From NCBI GenBank assembly GCA_963719135.1, contig CAVRAZ010000003.1, positions 1 to 64,000 of the forward strand: a DNA stretch of 64,000 nucleotides, in the 5' to 3' direction. Positions 51,435-61,557 of the stretch are shown here, in pieces. The DNA comes from CAVRAZ01 sp963719135 (GTDB lineage Bacteria > Pseudomonadota > Gammaproteobacteria > DSM-19610). The notes under the pieces were generated by a model. That model saw only the letters and a list, made by a program, of their open reading frames with translations. It was not told the origin of the DNA and ran no database searches. The translations under genes were made by a program, and so were the position numbers. The number at the start of each line of letters is the position of its first letter. Position 1 is the first letter of the stretch.

Positions 51435-53519
51435 GTGGACGACGAGCTGACGTTGAACCTGGCGGTCATTGAAGAATCGCGCAGCGACGCCGAGGCGTTA
51501 GCGAACATACTTCGCGATGGCGGGCTCAAGAACCGCCTGACCTATGTCGCCGGCAAGAGCGATTTCGCGAAGCTGGTCGACGAAGGTGCTCCCGATCTTA
51601 TCCTGCACGCCGCGTCGGACAGACTCACCCTGCAGGATGTCTGCGGCACCCTGGCGCGGCAGGGCATCGACACACCCGTTATCGCCGTCGCGGAAAACTG
51701 CGACGAACCTGCCGTAATTGCCGCGCTTCGCGCCGGCGCATGCGACCTCTGTTCCTACGATCAGCCCGATCACCTCCAGCTTATCGCCAGACGCGAGACC
51801 GGACGGCTGCTGCTGTCGCGCAAGGTACAGAGTCTGCAGGATCTGCTCGACGAGACCGAGAAGCGTACGCAACTGCTCATGGAAAGCTCGCGCGACGCCA
51901 TCGCGTATGTTCATCAAGGAACTCACATCTTCGCGAACAAGACCTATCTGGACATGTTCGGCTTCGACAGCAAGGACGACATCGAAGGCACGCCTCTGAT
52001 GGACATGGTCGCCCCCGACGATCATGATCGGTTCAAGGAATTTCTGCGCAGTTACGACGCCGGCGGCAGCACCGACAGCGAGTTTCGCACGCGCGGCGTA
52101 CTCGTGGACGGGAACCAATTCGAAGCCGTGTTGGAATTTACCCGAGCCAGAATTTCGGGCGAACTCTGCACTCAGATCATCATCCGCAACGATAGTGCGG
52201 ACAGCAAGGAACTGGAACTGAAGATCCAGAACCTCACCAGGCAGGATATGGTGACCGGTCTGTACAACCGGCAGTATTTCCTGCAGGAGCTGGAACTCGC
52301 CTGCAAGTATGCGGCGAAAAACGGCACCACCGGCGCGCTGCTCTATCTCCTGATCGACAATTTCAAGGACATCAAGGACAGCGTCGGCATTGGCATCGCC
52401 GACCGGATCATCGCCGATGTCGCGGACATTCTCAAGGCGGATTGCGCGGCAGGCGACATCGTATCGCGTTTCGGCGATCACTCCTTTGCGGTGCTGCGCG
52501 CCGACTGCGATGAAACGTCGATCAAGTCGCTGGGCGATGCGTTGCGCCGGCACCTCGAGGACCATGTCGCCGACATAGAGAATCACTCGGTTACGACCAC
52601 CTGCAGTATCGGCATGAGCCTGGTCAGCGAAGCCACGACGTTAGCCCAGGATGTGCTGACCCGCGCCGACCTCGCCTGCGAAGTGGCGCGCTCGTCCGGC
52701 GGCAACCAGATCTACCTGCACAACCCGGTGGTGGACGAAAAGCTCGGCAAGGAACGCAACGAGCAGATTCACGAACTGATTCGGGAAGCGCTCGACCGGG
52801 ATCTGTTCCGATTGATGTTTCAGCCCATCGTCAGTCTGCAGGGCGACACCCGCGAAAACTACGAGGTTCTCCTGCGCATGGTCGGCACCGACAGCGAATT
52901 GATACTCCCCGCGCAATTTCTCAGCGTGGCTGCGAACACCGGACAGATCAGCGATATCGATCGCTGGGTGATCAAGAACGCCTTTCGTACGCTGGCGGCG
53001 CGCCGGAACGACGAACACGACACACGTTTTTTCCTGAAAATCGCGCCCGGCACTCTGGTCGACGAGCGGCTCGCAGAATTCGTCATCAGTTGTCTGCGCG
53101 AAGTAAAGCTACTCGGCGAAGCCATAGTATTCGAGATACCGGAACAAGCGGGAACCCTGCACCTGAACCAGGCAAAGTATTTCATCAAGCAACTCACGGA
53201 ATACGGTTGTGGAACCGCGCTGGAGCACTTCGGCAACAGCCCGAATTCGTTCCAGCTCCTGAAGCATCTGCCCGTCGACTACCTGAAAATCGACGGTTCG
53301 TTCATCCACAATCTCGCCACGAGCAGCGAAAATCAGGCAGCGGTACGCAACATTCTTGAGACGGCGCGCGGGATGAAGATCCAGTGCGTCGCGGAGTTCG
53401 TGGAAGACCCGCACAGCCTGGCGGTGCTCTGGCAAAACGGCATCGACTACATCCAGGGCAACTTCCTGCAGGAACCCAGCGGAAGGCTGGAATACGACTT
53501 CACCAGCGAAATCGCCTGA
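51435..53519 (+). CDS. FimX-like REC/PAS/degenerate GGDEF/degenerate EAL protein, 694 aa
   Basis: Domain order: a receiver-like domain (LNLAVIEESRSDAEALANIL, lacking an evident phospho-acceptor), a PAS domain (about 140-250), a GGDEF domain with FGDHSF (346-351) in place of GGDEF, and an EAL domain with EVL (477-479). This matches Pseudomonas FimX (691 aa), a c-di-GMP receptor that controls type IV pili. The altered motifs predict binding without catalysis. The start at GTG 51435 has aaggggt 6 bases upstream; the frame opens earlier at 51369. pilF lies elsewhere in the window. Confidence 0.82.
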   Translation: MDDELTLNLAVIEESRSDAEALANILRDGGLKNRLTYVAGKSDFAKLVDEGAPDLILHAASDRLTLQDVCGTLARQGIDTPVIAVAENCDEPAVIAALRAGACDLCSYDQPDHLQLIARRETGRLLLSRKVQSLQDLLDETEKRTQLLMESSRDAIAYVHQGTHIFANKTYLDMFGFDSKDDIEGTPLMDMVAPDDHDRFKEFLRSYDAGGSTDSEFRTRGVLVDGNQFEAVLEFTRARISGELCTQIIIRNDSADSKELELKIQNLTRQDMVTGLYNRQYFLQELELACKYAAKNGTTGALLYLLIDNFKDIKDSVGIGIADRIIADVADILKADCAAGDIVSRFGDHSFAVLRADCDETSIKSLGDALRRHLEDHVADIENHSVTTTCSIGMSLVSEATTLAQDVLTRADLACEVARSSGGNQIYLHNPVVDEKLGKERNEQIHELIREALDRDLFRLMFQPIVSLQGDTRENYEVLLRMVGTDSELILPAQFLSVAANTGQISDIDRWVIKNAFRTLAARRNDEHDTRFFLKIAPGTLVDERLAEFVISCLREVKLLGEAIVFEIPEQAGTLHLNQAKYFIKQLTEYGCGTALEHFGNSPNSFQLLKHLPVDYLKIDGSFIHNLATSSENQAAVRNILETARGMKIQCVAEFVEDPHSLAVLWQNGIDYIQGNFLQEPSGRLEYDFTSEIA

Positions 53520-53549
53520 TACGCCATCCACGCGTGGCTCGGACCGCGG

Positions 53550-54776
53550 TCAGCCGTCGAGCATGTGCGATACCAGGCCGTCCGCGAGCTTGGGTTCGAA
53601 CCAGGTGGATTTTGGCGGCATGACCTGCTGCGCATCGGCTACCGCCATCAACTGATCCATACTGGTCGGGTACATCGAGAAAGCCACAGCCATCTCGCCG
53701 CGGTCGACGCGTCGCTCCAGCTCCGCGAGCCCGCGGATACCGCCCACGAAATCGATGCGCGGATCGCGCCTCGGATCGCTGATGCCCAGTACCGGCTCGA
53801 GCAAACGGTCGGCCAGTAGACTGACATCCAGTCGCGCGACCGGGTCGGACGGCAGACGATCCGGCGAAAGGCCCAGCCGATACCAATGGCCGTTCAGATA
53901 CATCCCGAACTCGGCCGGACGCGCCGGCGCGACTGCGCCGGATTCCGCCGCGATCTCGAACACTGCGCCTATCTGCTCCAGAAACTGGTCGTTCGAAAGT
54001 CCGCCCAGATCGCGCACCACCCGGTTGTAGTCGAGAATCTTCATCTGGTTGTGCGGAAAGATCACCGATAGAAAATACCGGCTCATCGCGTCGCCCGGCC
54101 CCGCCATGGATGCGGCGACACGCGACGCGGCCGCCGAGCGGTGATGGCCGTCGGCGATATAGAGGGCGTCCATTGCATCGAAACCCGCCGTCAGGCGCTC
54201 CAGCGTGGCCGGATCATCGATCACCCACAGTGTGTGGCCGATACCATCGTCGGCCGTCAAATCATACTCGGGCGTCTGCTGCGTCAGCGAATCGATGAGT
54301 TGATCAATATCGGTCTGCGAGCGGTACGCGAGCAGCACCGGACCGGTCTGCGCGCGCAGCGCCTGAATCTGCCGCACGCGGTCGTCCTCCTTGTCCGGTC
54401 GGGTGAATTCGTGCTTGCGAATCCGGTTGGTATCGTAGTCGGCGACCGATGCGACGCCGACCAGGCCGACCTGCACGTGATCGCCCATGGTCAGGCGATA
54501 GACGTAGTAGCATGGCTCGGGGTCGCGCCGGAGGATACCCGCACCGATCAGACGCTGGAGATTTTCCGCGGCTTTGGCGTAGACCGCTTCGTCGTAGGGG
54601 TTGATGTCCTGCGGCAGATCGATCTCGGCTTTCGAGATATGCAGAAAACTCAACGGCCGACCGACCGCACGCTGGCGCGCCTCGGTGCTGTTCAGGACAT
54701 CATAGGGTGGCGCAACGACGTTGGCAGCATAGCGCGGCGCCGGACGAAGCCCGCGAAACGGTCTAATCAGAGCCAT
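53550..54776 (-). CDS. DUF1015 family protein, 408 aa
   Basis: A conserved protein of unknown biochemical role. MALIRPFRGLRP, NVVAPPYDVLN, PDKEDDRVRQIQALRAQTGPVLLAY, ALYIADGHHRSAAASRVA and FPHNQMKILDYNRVV are the family's hallmark stretches. In other bacteria it is often next to serine biosynthesis or kinase genes; here it follows parC. The ATG at 54776 has ggaag 7 bases upstream; the frame goes back to 54794. Confidence 0.9.
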   Translation of the reverse strand: MALIRPFRGLRPAPRYAANVVAPPYDVLNSTEARQRAVGRPLSFLHISKAEIDLPQDINPYDEAVYAKAAENLQRLIGAGILRRDPEPCYYVYRLTMGDHVQVGLVGVASVADYDTNRIRKHEFTRPDKEDDRVRQIQALRAQTGPVLLAYRSQTDIDQLIDSLTQQTPEYDLTADDGIGHTLWVIDDPATLERLTAGFDAMDALYIADGHHRSAAASRVAASMAGPGDAMSRYFLSVIFPHNQMKILDYNRVVRDLGGLSNDQFLEQIGAVFEIAAESGAVAPARPAEFGMYLNGHWYRLGLSPDRLPSDPVARLDVSLLADRLLEPVLGISDPRRDPRIDFVGGIRGLAELERRVDRGEMAVAFSMYPTSMDQLMAVADAQQVMPPKSTWFEPKLADGLVSHMLDG

Positions 54777-54867
54777 CGAATCTTCCCGGATCAAACAAGC
54801 ATCTCATTCTACCGCTTCGACGCCGGCCGCGCATCCGCTGTCCACGGCGGAAACACGACGGGTCCGG

Positions 54868-57114
54868 CTATTCCACGGACACGCTGTCCACGCGCTGCAA
54901 TCCGCGCGGCAGTTTCTTGCCCTTGCGTCCGCGCTCGCCCCGGTACAGTTCGAGGTCGGCCGGCTTCAGGCGCAACTGACGCTTGCCCGACTGCAGCAAG
55001 AGGCTGGCGCCGGCCGGAACGCTTGCGACCGCCGCCAGATACTCTTCGCGGGTGGCCAGCTTCTTGCTCGACACGCCGGCCAGCTTGATGCCCTTGCCGC
55101 GGCTCAGCACAGGCAGTTCGCCGGCCGGAATCACCAGCAGGTGCCCCGCGTTGCCGACCAGCGCGACCTGGTCCGTATCCATATCCACCACAGGCACCGG
55201 CGGCAGTACATTGGCATTGCGCGGCACGGTCAGCACCGACTTGCCGGACTTGGTCCTCGCCATCAGGTCTCCAAGGCTTGCCAGGAAACCGAATCCGGCA
55301 TCGGTAGCCAGCAGGAACCGGCTGTCTTCGCGTCCTGCCATCACACCGACGAAGCGCGCTCCGTCCGGCGGATTGAGCTGACCGCTCAAAGGCTCGCCCT
55401 GCCCGCGTGCGGACGGCAGACTGTGCGCGCTGAGCGTGTAGCTGCGGCCCGTGGAATCGAGAAACACCACCGATTGATTGCTACGCGTGCGCACAGCGGC
55501 GAGGAACCGGTCGCCGGCGCGATAACTCAGATTTTCGACATCGACCTCGTGGCCCCTGGCCGCGCGCACCCAGCCCTTCTCGGACAGGACGACCGTCACC
55601 GGCTCGCTCGGGATCAGCGAGGTCTCGTCCATGACCTGCGCCGGCACCGCGCTTTCAACCAGGCGCGAGCGACGTTCGTCGCCATAGGTTTCGGCGTCCG
55701 CGCCGATCTCCTTGCGAATCAGTGTCTTCATGCGACGTTCTGAACCCAGCGTCTGCTGCAGGGAATCGCGCTCCTCGGCGAGCGAGGACTGTTCACCGCG
55801 TATCTTCATTTCTTCCAGCTTGGCCAGATGGCGCAGCTTGAGTTCCAGGACTGCCTCGGCCTGCCGATCGGACAGGCTGAAACGCGCCATCAGCACCGGC
55901 TTGGGTTCTTCTTCCCTGCGGATGATCGCGATCACCTCGTCGATATTTAAATAGGCGATCAGCAAACCGTCCAGGATGTGCAGGCGCGCCTCGACCTTGT
56001 CCAGCCGGTATTGCAAACGGCGGCGAACGGTGGCGTGACGGAACTGCAGCCACTCGGCCAATAGCGCACGCAGATTCTTGACCTGCGGACGCCCGTCCAG
56101 GCCGATCATATTGAGATTGACGCGATAGGAACGTTCCAGGTCGGTGGTAGCGAACAGATGCGCCATCAGGGCCGGTACGTCGATCCGGTTGGAGCGCGGC
56201 ACGATGACCAGGCGCGTCGGATTTTCATGATCGGATTCGTCCCGCAGATCCGCCACCATCGGCAGCTTCTTGTTGTTCATCTGGGCGGCGATCTGCTCCA
56301 GCACGCGCGCGCCCGATACCTGATAAGGCAGCTCGGTCACCACGATGTCGCCGCTCTCCTGCTCATAACGCGCGCGCAGGCGGACGCTGCCGGTGCCCTG
56401 CTCGTAACAGCGCACCAGATCCTCGCGCGGCGTCACGATTTCCGCGCCGGTCGGATAATCCGGGCCCTTGATGTGTTCGCACAGCATCGCGACCGTCGCC
56501 TTGGGTTCTTCCAGCAGGCGGATGGCGGCGCTGGCGACTTCGCGCAGATTGTGCGGGGGAATGTCGGTGGCCATGCCGACCGCGATGCCGGCGGCGCCGT
56601 TCAACAGCACGGTCGGCAGCCGTGCCGGCAACAGACGCGGCTCTTCCATCGTACCGTCGAAATTCGGCGCCCAGTCGACCGTTCCTTCGCCGAGTTCCGA
56701 CAGCATCACGTCGGCAAACGGGGTCAGGCGCGCTTCGGTATAGCGCATGGCCGCGAAGGACTTGGGGTCGTCCGGCGAACCCCAGTTGCCCTGCCCGTCG
56801 ATCAGCGGATAACGGAAGGAAAACGGTTGCGCCATGTGCACCATGGCCTCATAGCACGCACTGTCGCCGTGCGGATGGAACTTGCCCAGCACGTCGCCGA
56901 CGGTGCGGGCAGATTTCTTGTACTTTGCCCGTGCCGACAGGCCGAGTTCCGACATTGCGTAGATGATCCGCCGTTGCACCGGCTTGAGTCCGTCGCCGAT
57001 GTGCGGCAGCGCACGATCCAGAATGACGTACATGGAATAATCCAGGTAGGCCTTCTCTGTGAAGGTACGCAGCGGAATCTGTTCAACCTGTTCTTGGAAA
57101 CGCTCGTTCGCCAT
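54868..57114 (-). CDS. parC: DNA topoisomerase IV subunit A, 748 aa
   Basis: It decatenates daughter chromosomes as a ParC2ParE2 complex. The breakage-reunion domain has HPHGDSACYEAMV, where Ser85 and Glu89 of the quinolone-resistance region are wild type, and the catalytic tyrosine is in AMRYTEARL (Tyr125). A shortened C-terminal beta-pinwheel follows (APLYRAGDRFLAAVRTRSN-type repeats), which separates it from GyrA. The start is at 57114 (ATG after gggtggac); a GTG at 57120 is also in frame. A 244-base gap after it leads to DUF1015. Confidence 0.94.
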   Translation of the reverse strand: MANERFQEQVEQIPLRTFTEKAYLDYSMYVILDRALPHIGDGLKPVQRRIIYAMSELGLSARAKYKKSARTVGDVLGKFHPHGDSACYEAMVHMAQPFSFRYPLIDGQGNWGSPDDPKSFAAMRYTEARLTPFADVMLSELGEGTVDWAPNFDGTMEEPRLLPARLPTVLLNGAAGIAVGMATDIPPHNLREVASAAIRLLEEPKATVAMLCEHIKGPDYPTGAEIVTPREDLVRCYEQGTGSVRLRARYEQESGDIVVTELPYQVSGARVLEQIAAQMNNKKLPMVADLRDESDHENPTRLVIVPRSNRIDVPALMAHLFATTDLERSYRVNLNMIGLDGRPQVKNLRALLAEWLQFRHATVRRRLQYRLDKVEARLHILDGLLIAYLNIDEVIAIIRREEEPKPVLMARFSLSDRQAEAVLELKLRHLAKLEEMKIRGEQSSLAEERDSLQQTLGSERRMKTLIRKEIGADAETYGDERRSRLVESAVPAQVMDETSLIPSEPVTVVLSEKGWVRAARGHEVDVENLSYRAGDRFLAAVRTRSNQSVVFLDSTGRSYTLSAHSLPSARGQGEPLSGQLNPPDGARFVGVMAGREDSRFLLATDAGFGFLASLGDLMARTKSGKSVLTVPRNANVLPPVPVVDMDTDQVALVGNAGHLLVIPAGELPVLSRGKGIKLAGVSSKKLATREEYLAAVASVPAGASLLLQSGKRQLRLKPADLELYRGERGRKGKKLPRGLQRVDSVSVE

Positions 57115-57236
57115 GTCCACCCCATAATCCAGGCACAGCGTAACAGAAGCTTACGCCGGATACTGTCAGTACGACCGGCGCATTATAAGGGTTGACCCGA
57201 TGATCCAAAAGCCGGCGGCGGCGGTCCCGGAGGACT

Positions 57237-58613
57237 TCAACAGCCGTGCTGCAGAAGGCGCCGGAACGGAGCGGTGATCTCGAATACCTCGCCGCAGGCG
57301 ACGACCGCGCTGACGGCGTCGGACAAACGGATCGCCCGGTGCTTGGAGCGGCTTCTTATTGCCTCGAGCAACTGATCGAAAAGTTTGTCGTCCAGCAGGT
57401 CGGGCGCGCGCGCCGATACCCGCAACACCTGCCAGCGCGGATCAGCCGCAACCTCCCCGAGGAAAGCCCCGCGCGCCGACGCATCCTCGAAATCGAAGTC
57501 GCTTAGCACGCGCCCGGCCGCCGCCTCCGCAGTCCCCGGGTCCCCGGGCAGGCGGTACAGCAGAAAGTCGAACGGCGCGCGCACGTCGACGGCCTCGTCG
57601 CGGCGGCCCTGCATCTGGACCGCGTCGTAGATGGATTTCACTATGCGCGCGTCCAGCAGACCGGTAAGCTCCAGCGCGGTTTCCGGCGCGCAACTCGGGC
57701 TGTCGTCCGGGTTCCGCGCCGCGCCGGTGTATTGCAGACAAACGCCCTCGCGCGCGTCCCTGCCGACGAAGAACGCTCCCGCTGGCATGTTCGTGGCGAA
57801 TGTCGACTCGTAGACACCGGAGAGTGCGGCATTGGCGCTGTCGCCGGCATCGACACTCAGTTTGTATCGATTGTTGCGGATGAGTTCAGAGAAGAAATCG
57901 TCGAGCCCGGAATTCTGTCCGCCGCTGACGCGTTCCAGCATGAGCTGCGTGCCTTCTTCGTGCGCCAACAAGCCGACGGCGCGGTAGGGGATATCCATCA
58001 GGTCCAGCGACTCGCGTCTTTTCTGCATCGACGGCAATCCTACCGTCACCGGCGTGCCCCGCCTCGCTTCCACGGCCTCGGCGAGCGCCACGCGCAGTCC
58101 GCGCCAGGAAATATCAACGGTCATGCCACTGTAAATCCGCGCGCGAATCTGCAGCCGTACTGCGGTGCGCGCCAGATACCGCTCCTCGCGGCGCCGTTCC
58201 ACATAGCCGAAACGAATCAGTTCCGGCTGCAATGCCTGCGCGTCCATATCGATCCGCCGCTCCACGCCCCCCCCGCTGACATTGCGCAGTTCCGTGCCCG
58301 CCCAGGCGACCAGGTGTGCAGCACGCGGCCCGGTGCCGGCCGGATAACCGCGGGCGACATTGGTCAGGTCAACAAGACAGCCGACAAAGGTCAATCGGCG
58401 CAGGCGGTCGGCGAGCCGCGCGGCCTGGTCCGGCGCCAGGGTGCGCAGACGTTGGGTGAATAGGTCGATTTTCGCTGCTTGGGGACGTTCTGGCCGCGTC
58501 ACGGCCGGCGGCGGCCAGCAGGACGCAGTGCTCTGTGTGGGTTCGCGCATAGCGAAGAAAATCGGCAAAATCCGCTTCCGACGCATAGTCCAGGTTGGAT
58601 GCACTGTGGACAC
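57237..58613 (-). CDS. PilZ-domain ORF, C-terminal half of a probable frameshifted gene, 458 aa
   Basis: RRREERYLARTAVRLQIRARI and VDISWRGLRVAL give the R-x-x-x-R and D-x-S-x-x-G motifs of a PilZ domain (about 135-230), followed by an uncharacterised domain with FFVGRDAREGVCLQY and FEDASARGAFLGEV. The first 45 residues (MSTVHPTWTMRRKR...) look like out-of-frame sequence. Conserved-looking sequence resumes at QAAKIDLFTQRLRTL, exactly where the preceding ORF becomes implausible. Read together with 58369-59631, it makes one tandem-PilZ protein. Confidence 0.6.
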   Translation of the reverse strand: MSTVHPTWTMRRKRILPIFFAMREPTQSTASCWPPPAVTRPERPQAAKIDLFTQRLRTLAPDQAARLADRLRRLTFVGCLVDLTNVARGYPAGTGPRAAHLVAWAGTELRNVSGGGVERRIDMDAQALQPELIRFGYVERRREERYLARTAVRLQIRARIYSGMTVDISWRGLRVALAEAVEARRGTPVTVGLPSMQKRRESLDLMDIPYRAVGLLAHEEGTQLMLERVSGGQNSGLDDFFSELIRNNRYKLSVDAGDSANAALSGVYESTFATNMPAGAFFVGRDAREGVCLQYTGAARNPDDSPSCAPETALELTGLLDARIVKSIYDAVQMQGRRDEAVDVRAPFDFLLYRLPGDPGTAEAAAGRVLSDFDFEDASARGAFLGEVAADPRWQVLRVSARAPDLLDDKLFDQLLEAIRSRSKHRAIRLSDAVSAVVACGEVFEITAPFRRLLQHGC

Positions 58614-59631
58614 GCGCAGAACGATCGCGGTCGCCTCGCTCCCGGTACAGAACCAGCATCAGCGATTCGCCCGCAGCGAGCGCGCGCAGCCGGTCCGGCA
58701 GGCACAGCGGCGTGAAATTGTAGTTGTCCTCGGCAGTCGCAAAGAACCGCAACAGGTGCTGGTTGCCGGGACTGGCGGCGACCGCGTCCACGAACAGTCC
58801 GTCGCCTTCGCCACCGACGAAAAAAGGTATCTGCGCTGAGTTCTGCGCAATCAGTCGCTCGAAATACCAGACCAACGCCGTTTTGAAGTCGTCCTCGCCA
58901 TCGGGGCGATTGTGCGGATCATGTCGCGCGACAAGCGCGCCGAGAAACTGCGCGAAGGGCGCGGAGCGCCTGGCGTCGACGCGTCTGAGGCCGAGCAGAA
59001 GCGCGTCTTCGGCGTAATCCTTGCGCGCAACGTGATAGGGTACGTCGTAGACATCGACGCCGCGCGCCTCGGCGTTCAACCCCATGAAGGACACGGAAAC
59101 GATGGTGCCGACCTCGACGTCAAGATCGTCCTGCACGCTGATGCGGGCACCGTTGACGGACAGGTCGAAGGTGACGCCGCGGGTCTGCTGACCTCCCGCA
59201 TTCAACTGGATTTCACAAACGTACTGGACTCGGGGTTCGCGCCGCTGCGCGAAGAACCCGAATGGAATGGACTCCACGACCCGGCCGGCGGCATCCGGTG
59301 GCGGGGGCCCTCCGGCCGGCGCTTCGGGCACCGGTGGCGGCTCCACGTCCGGCGCCGGGGGTGTCGCCTCAAGTCCGTGACGCCGCCCTTCCGGCACGGC
59401 GACCACGGCTTCGAAGGTTTCCATGGTCAACACGCCGTGGTGTCGTCTGAGTCCTTCCTCGAATACCCTGAACGACGCATCGTCCAGAAAGTGGACACGA
59501 TCGTTGATCAGGTAACGCGTGCAAGGCGCCGTGACCCTGCCGCGCATATCGATCGTGTGAAAGCAGGGCCGCAGACGCCGCGATGCCGTCAGATAATTGC
59601 TTACTTGTTTGCTGTCGTCGGTATCGGTCAC
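58369..59631 (-). CDS. PilZ-domain ORF, N-terminal half of a probable frameshifted gene, 420 aa
   Basis: An N-terminal segment (RYLINDRVHFLDDASFRVFEEGL) and a Pro-rich linker precede a PilZ domain with QRREPRVQYVCEIQL (R-x-x-x-R) and DLSVNGARISV (D-x-S-x-x-G). A second domain (ALVWYFERLIAQNSAQIPFFVGG) follows. After AAAGRDA near residue 377 the sequence turns into an unlikely Pro/Arg/Ala-rich tail. The overlap with the next ORF (245 bases) in another frame suggests a single-base indel in the gc-rich run near 58480-58510. Confidence 0.65.
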   Translation of the reverse strand: MTDTDDSKQVSNYLTASRRLRPCFHTIDMRGRVTAPCTRYLINDRVHFLDDASFRVFEEGLRRHHGVLTMETFEAVVAVPEGRRHGLEATPPAPDVEPPPVPEAPAGGPPPPDAAGRVVESIPFGFFAQRREPRVQYVCEIQLNAGGQQTRGVTFDLSVNGARISVQDDLDVEVGTIVSVSFMGLNAEARGVDVYDVPYHVARKDYAEDALLLGLRRVDARRSAPFAQFLGALVARHDPHNRPDGEDDFKTALVWYFERLIAQNSAQIPFFVGGEGDGLFVDAVAASPGNQHLLRFFATAEDNYNFTPLCLPDRLRALAAGESLMLVLYRERGDRDRSARVHSASNLDYASEADFADFLRYARTHTEHCVLLAAAGRDAARTSPSSENRPIHPTSAHPGAGPGRAARRPPAPIDLCRLSC

Positions 59632-59670
59632 GGGCCCGGGCGCGCATCACCGGCGAATCCGGTGTTCGCC

Positions 59671-61557
59671 CTAGATGTCGGCCAGATTGCCATTCTTCTC
59701 CAGCCAGACCTTCCGGTCGCCCGATCGATTCCGGGCCAGCAGAAGATCCAGTGTCCGGTGGCTGTCGTCCGCCGTATCGATCGTCAATTGGACCAGGCGC
59801 CGGGTATCCGGATAGATGGTGGTTTCCCGCAGTTGGGCCGGATTCATCTCGCCCAGACCCTTGAAGCGCTGCACGCTGATCTTGCCCTTGAGCTGTTCCG
59901 CCGCGATGCGGTCCAGCACGCCCTGGCGCTCGGCATCGTCGAGGGCGTAGAAAACCTGCTTGCCGACGTCGATCCGGTACAGAGGCGGCATGGCGACATA
60001 GATGTGACCGGCCTCTACCAGCGGCTGGAAGTGCCGCAGGAACAGGGCGCACAGCAGCGTGGCGATGTGCGCGCCGTCCGAGTCGGCGTCCGCGAGTATG
60101 CAGACCTTGCCATAGCGCAGTTGGCTGAGGTCGCCGGAGCCCGGCTCGACCCCGACCGCCAGCACGATGTCGTGCACGGTCTGTGAAGCCAGTACCTCGG
60201 ACGACTCCACTTCCCAGGTGTTCAGTATCTTGCCGCGCAAGGGCATGATCGCCTGATATTCGCGATCTCGCGCCTGTTTCGCGGATCCACCGGCCGAGTC
60301 GCCTTCCACCAGGAACAGCTCGCTGCGGCTGATGTCGCTGGCCGTGCAGTCGGCCAGCTTGCCCGGCAGGGCCGGACCGCTGGTGACCTTCTTGCGCACG
60401 ACCTTCTTTCCCGCCTTCTGGCGTTGCTGCGCGTTCTGGATGGCCAGATGCGCGATCTGCTCGCCGACCTCGATGTGCTGGCTGAGCCAGAGACTCAGCG
60501 CATCCTTGACGATACCCGACACGAAGGTTGCGCACTCTCGCGAGGACAGGCGTTCCTTGGTCTGGCCGGAAAACTGCGGGTCAGCCAGTTTGACGGACAG
60601 GATATAGGCCAATCGCTCCCACACGTCGTCCGGCGTGATGCGCACGCCGCGCGGCAAGAGGTTCCGGAACTCACAGAATTCACGCACCGCGTCGGTCATA
60701 CCGGTGCGCAGACCATTGACATGGGTGCCGCCTTGGGAGGTGGGTATCAGATTGACGTAGCTTTCGTTGACCAGATCGCCCTCGCCCGGCAGCCAGGCCA
60801 GCGCCCACTCCGTCGCTTCGTGTTCGCTCTCGAAGCTGCCGGTAAACAGGTCGGCGGGCAGGCATTCCGCCTGGTGCAGTGCGTCCTTCAGATAGTCGCG
60901 CAGGCCGTCCTCGTACTGCCAGACGTCTTCCTCGCCGCTTTTCTCGTCGACAAGCCGCACCTGAAGTCCCGGACACAACACCGCCTTGGCCTGCAGCACG
61001 TGGCGCAGACGCGGCAACGAAAAATGAGGCGAGTCAAAATACGCCGGGTCGGGCCAGAAGCGCACCGTCGTGCCGGTGTTGTGCTTCCCTACCTTTCCGA
61101 CCTCCTCGAGACCGGTCGCTTTGTCGCCGCCCTTGAACGCGATGTTGTATTCCTTACCGCCGCGCCGTACCCAGACCTCCAGATGTTTCGACAAGGCGTT
61201 GACCACCGATACGCCGACACCGTGCAGGCCGCCGGAAAAGCGGTAATTCTTGTTGGAAAACTTACCACCCGCGTGCAGCCGGGTCAGGATCACTTCGACG
61301 CCGGAAACGCCCTCTTCCGGGTGAAGATCGACCGGCATGCCCCGGCCGTTGTCCTCCGCCTGCAGTGAACCGTCCTGGAAGACCGTTACGGTGATCTTGT
61401 CGGCATGACCCGCGAGCGCTTCGTCGACGCTGTTGTCGACCACCTCCTGGGCCAGATGATTGGGGCGCGACGTATCGGTATACATGCCCGGTCGCTTGCG
61501 CACCGGGTCAAGCCCGCTCAGCACTTCGATGGATGCCGAATTGTAGTCTCTAGCCAT
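59671..61557 (-). CDS. parE: DNA topoisomerase IV subunit B, 628 aa
   Basis: The ATPase subunit of topoisomerase IV. The GHKL site has EVVDNSVDEALAG, DNGRGMPVD and FSGGLHGVGVSVVNALS; the Toprim domain has EGDSAGGSAKQ and DADSDGAHI; the end shows QRFKGLGEMNPAQL. Length fits ParE rather than GyrB. The ATG at 61557 (MARDYNSASIEVLSG) is the family start. The PilZ gene pair lies between it and parC. Confidence 0.95.
   Translation of the reverse strand: MARDYNSASIEVLSGLDPVRKRPGMYTDTSRPNHLAQEVVDNSVDEALAGHADKITVTVFQDGSLQAEDNGRGMPVDLHPEEGVSGVEVILTRLHAGGKFSNKNYRFSGGLHGVGVSVVNALSKHLEVWVRRGGKEYNIAFKGGDKATGLEEVGKVGKHNTGTTVRFWPDPAYFDSPHFSLPRLRHVLQAKAVLCPGLQVRLVDEKSGEEDVWQYEDGLRDYLKDALHQAECLPADLFTGSFESEHEATEWALAWLPGEGDLVNESYVNLIPTSQGGTHVNGLRTGMTDAVREFCEFRNLLPRGVRITPDDVWERLAYILSVKLADPQFSGQTKERLSSRECATFVSGIVKDALSLWLSQHIEVGEQIAHLAIQNAQQRQKAGKKVVRKKVTSGPALPGKLADCTASDISRSELFLVEGDSAGGSAKQARDREYQAIMPLRGKILNTWEVESSEVLASQTVHDIVLAVGVEPGSGDLSQLRYGKVCILADADSDGAHIATLLCALFLRHFQPLVEAGHIYVAMPPLYRIDVGKQVFYALDDAERQGVLDRIAAEQLKGKISVQRFKGLGEMNPAQLRETTIYPDTRRLVQLTIDTADDSHRTLDLLLARNRSGDRKVWLEKNGNLADI

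Noticed and set aside
57115..57236. tRNA or ncRNA gene in the parC upstream gap
   Set aside because: No cloverleaf or conserved tRNA motifs could be formed. Likely just a promoter region.
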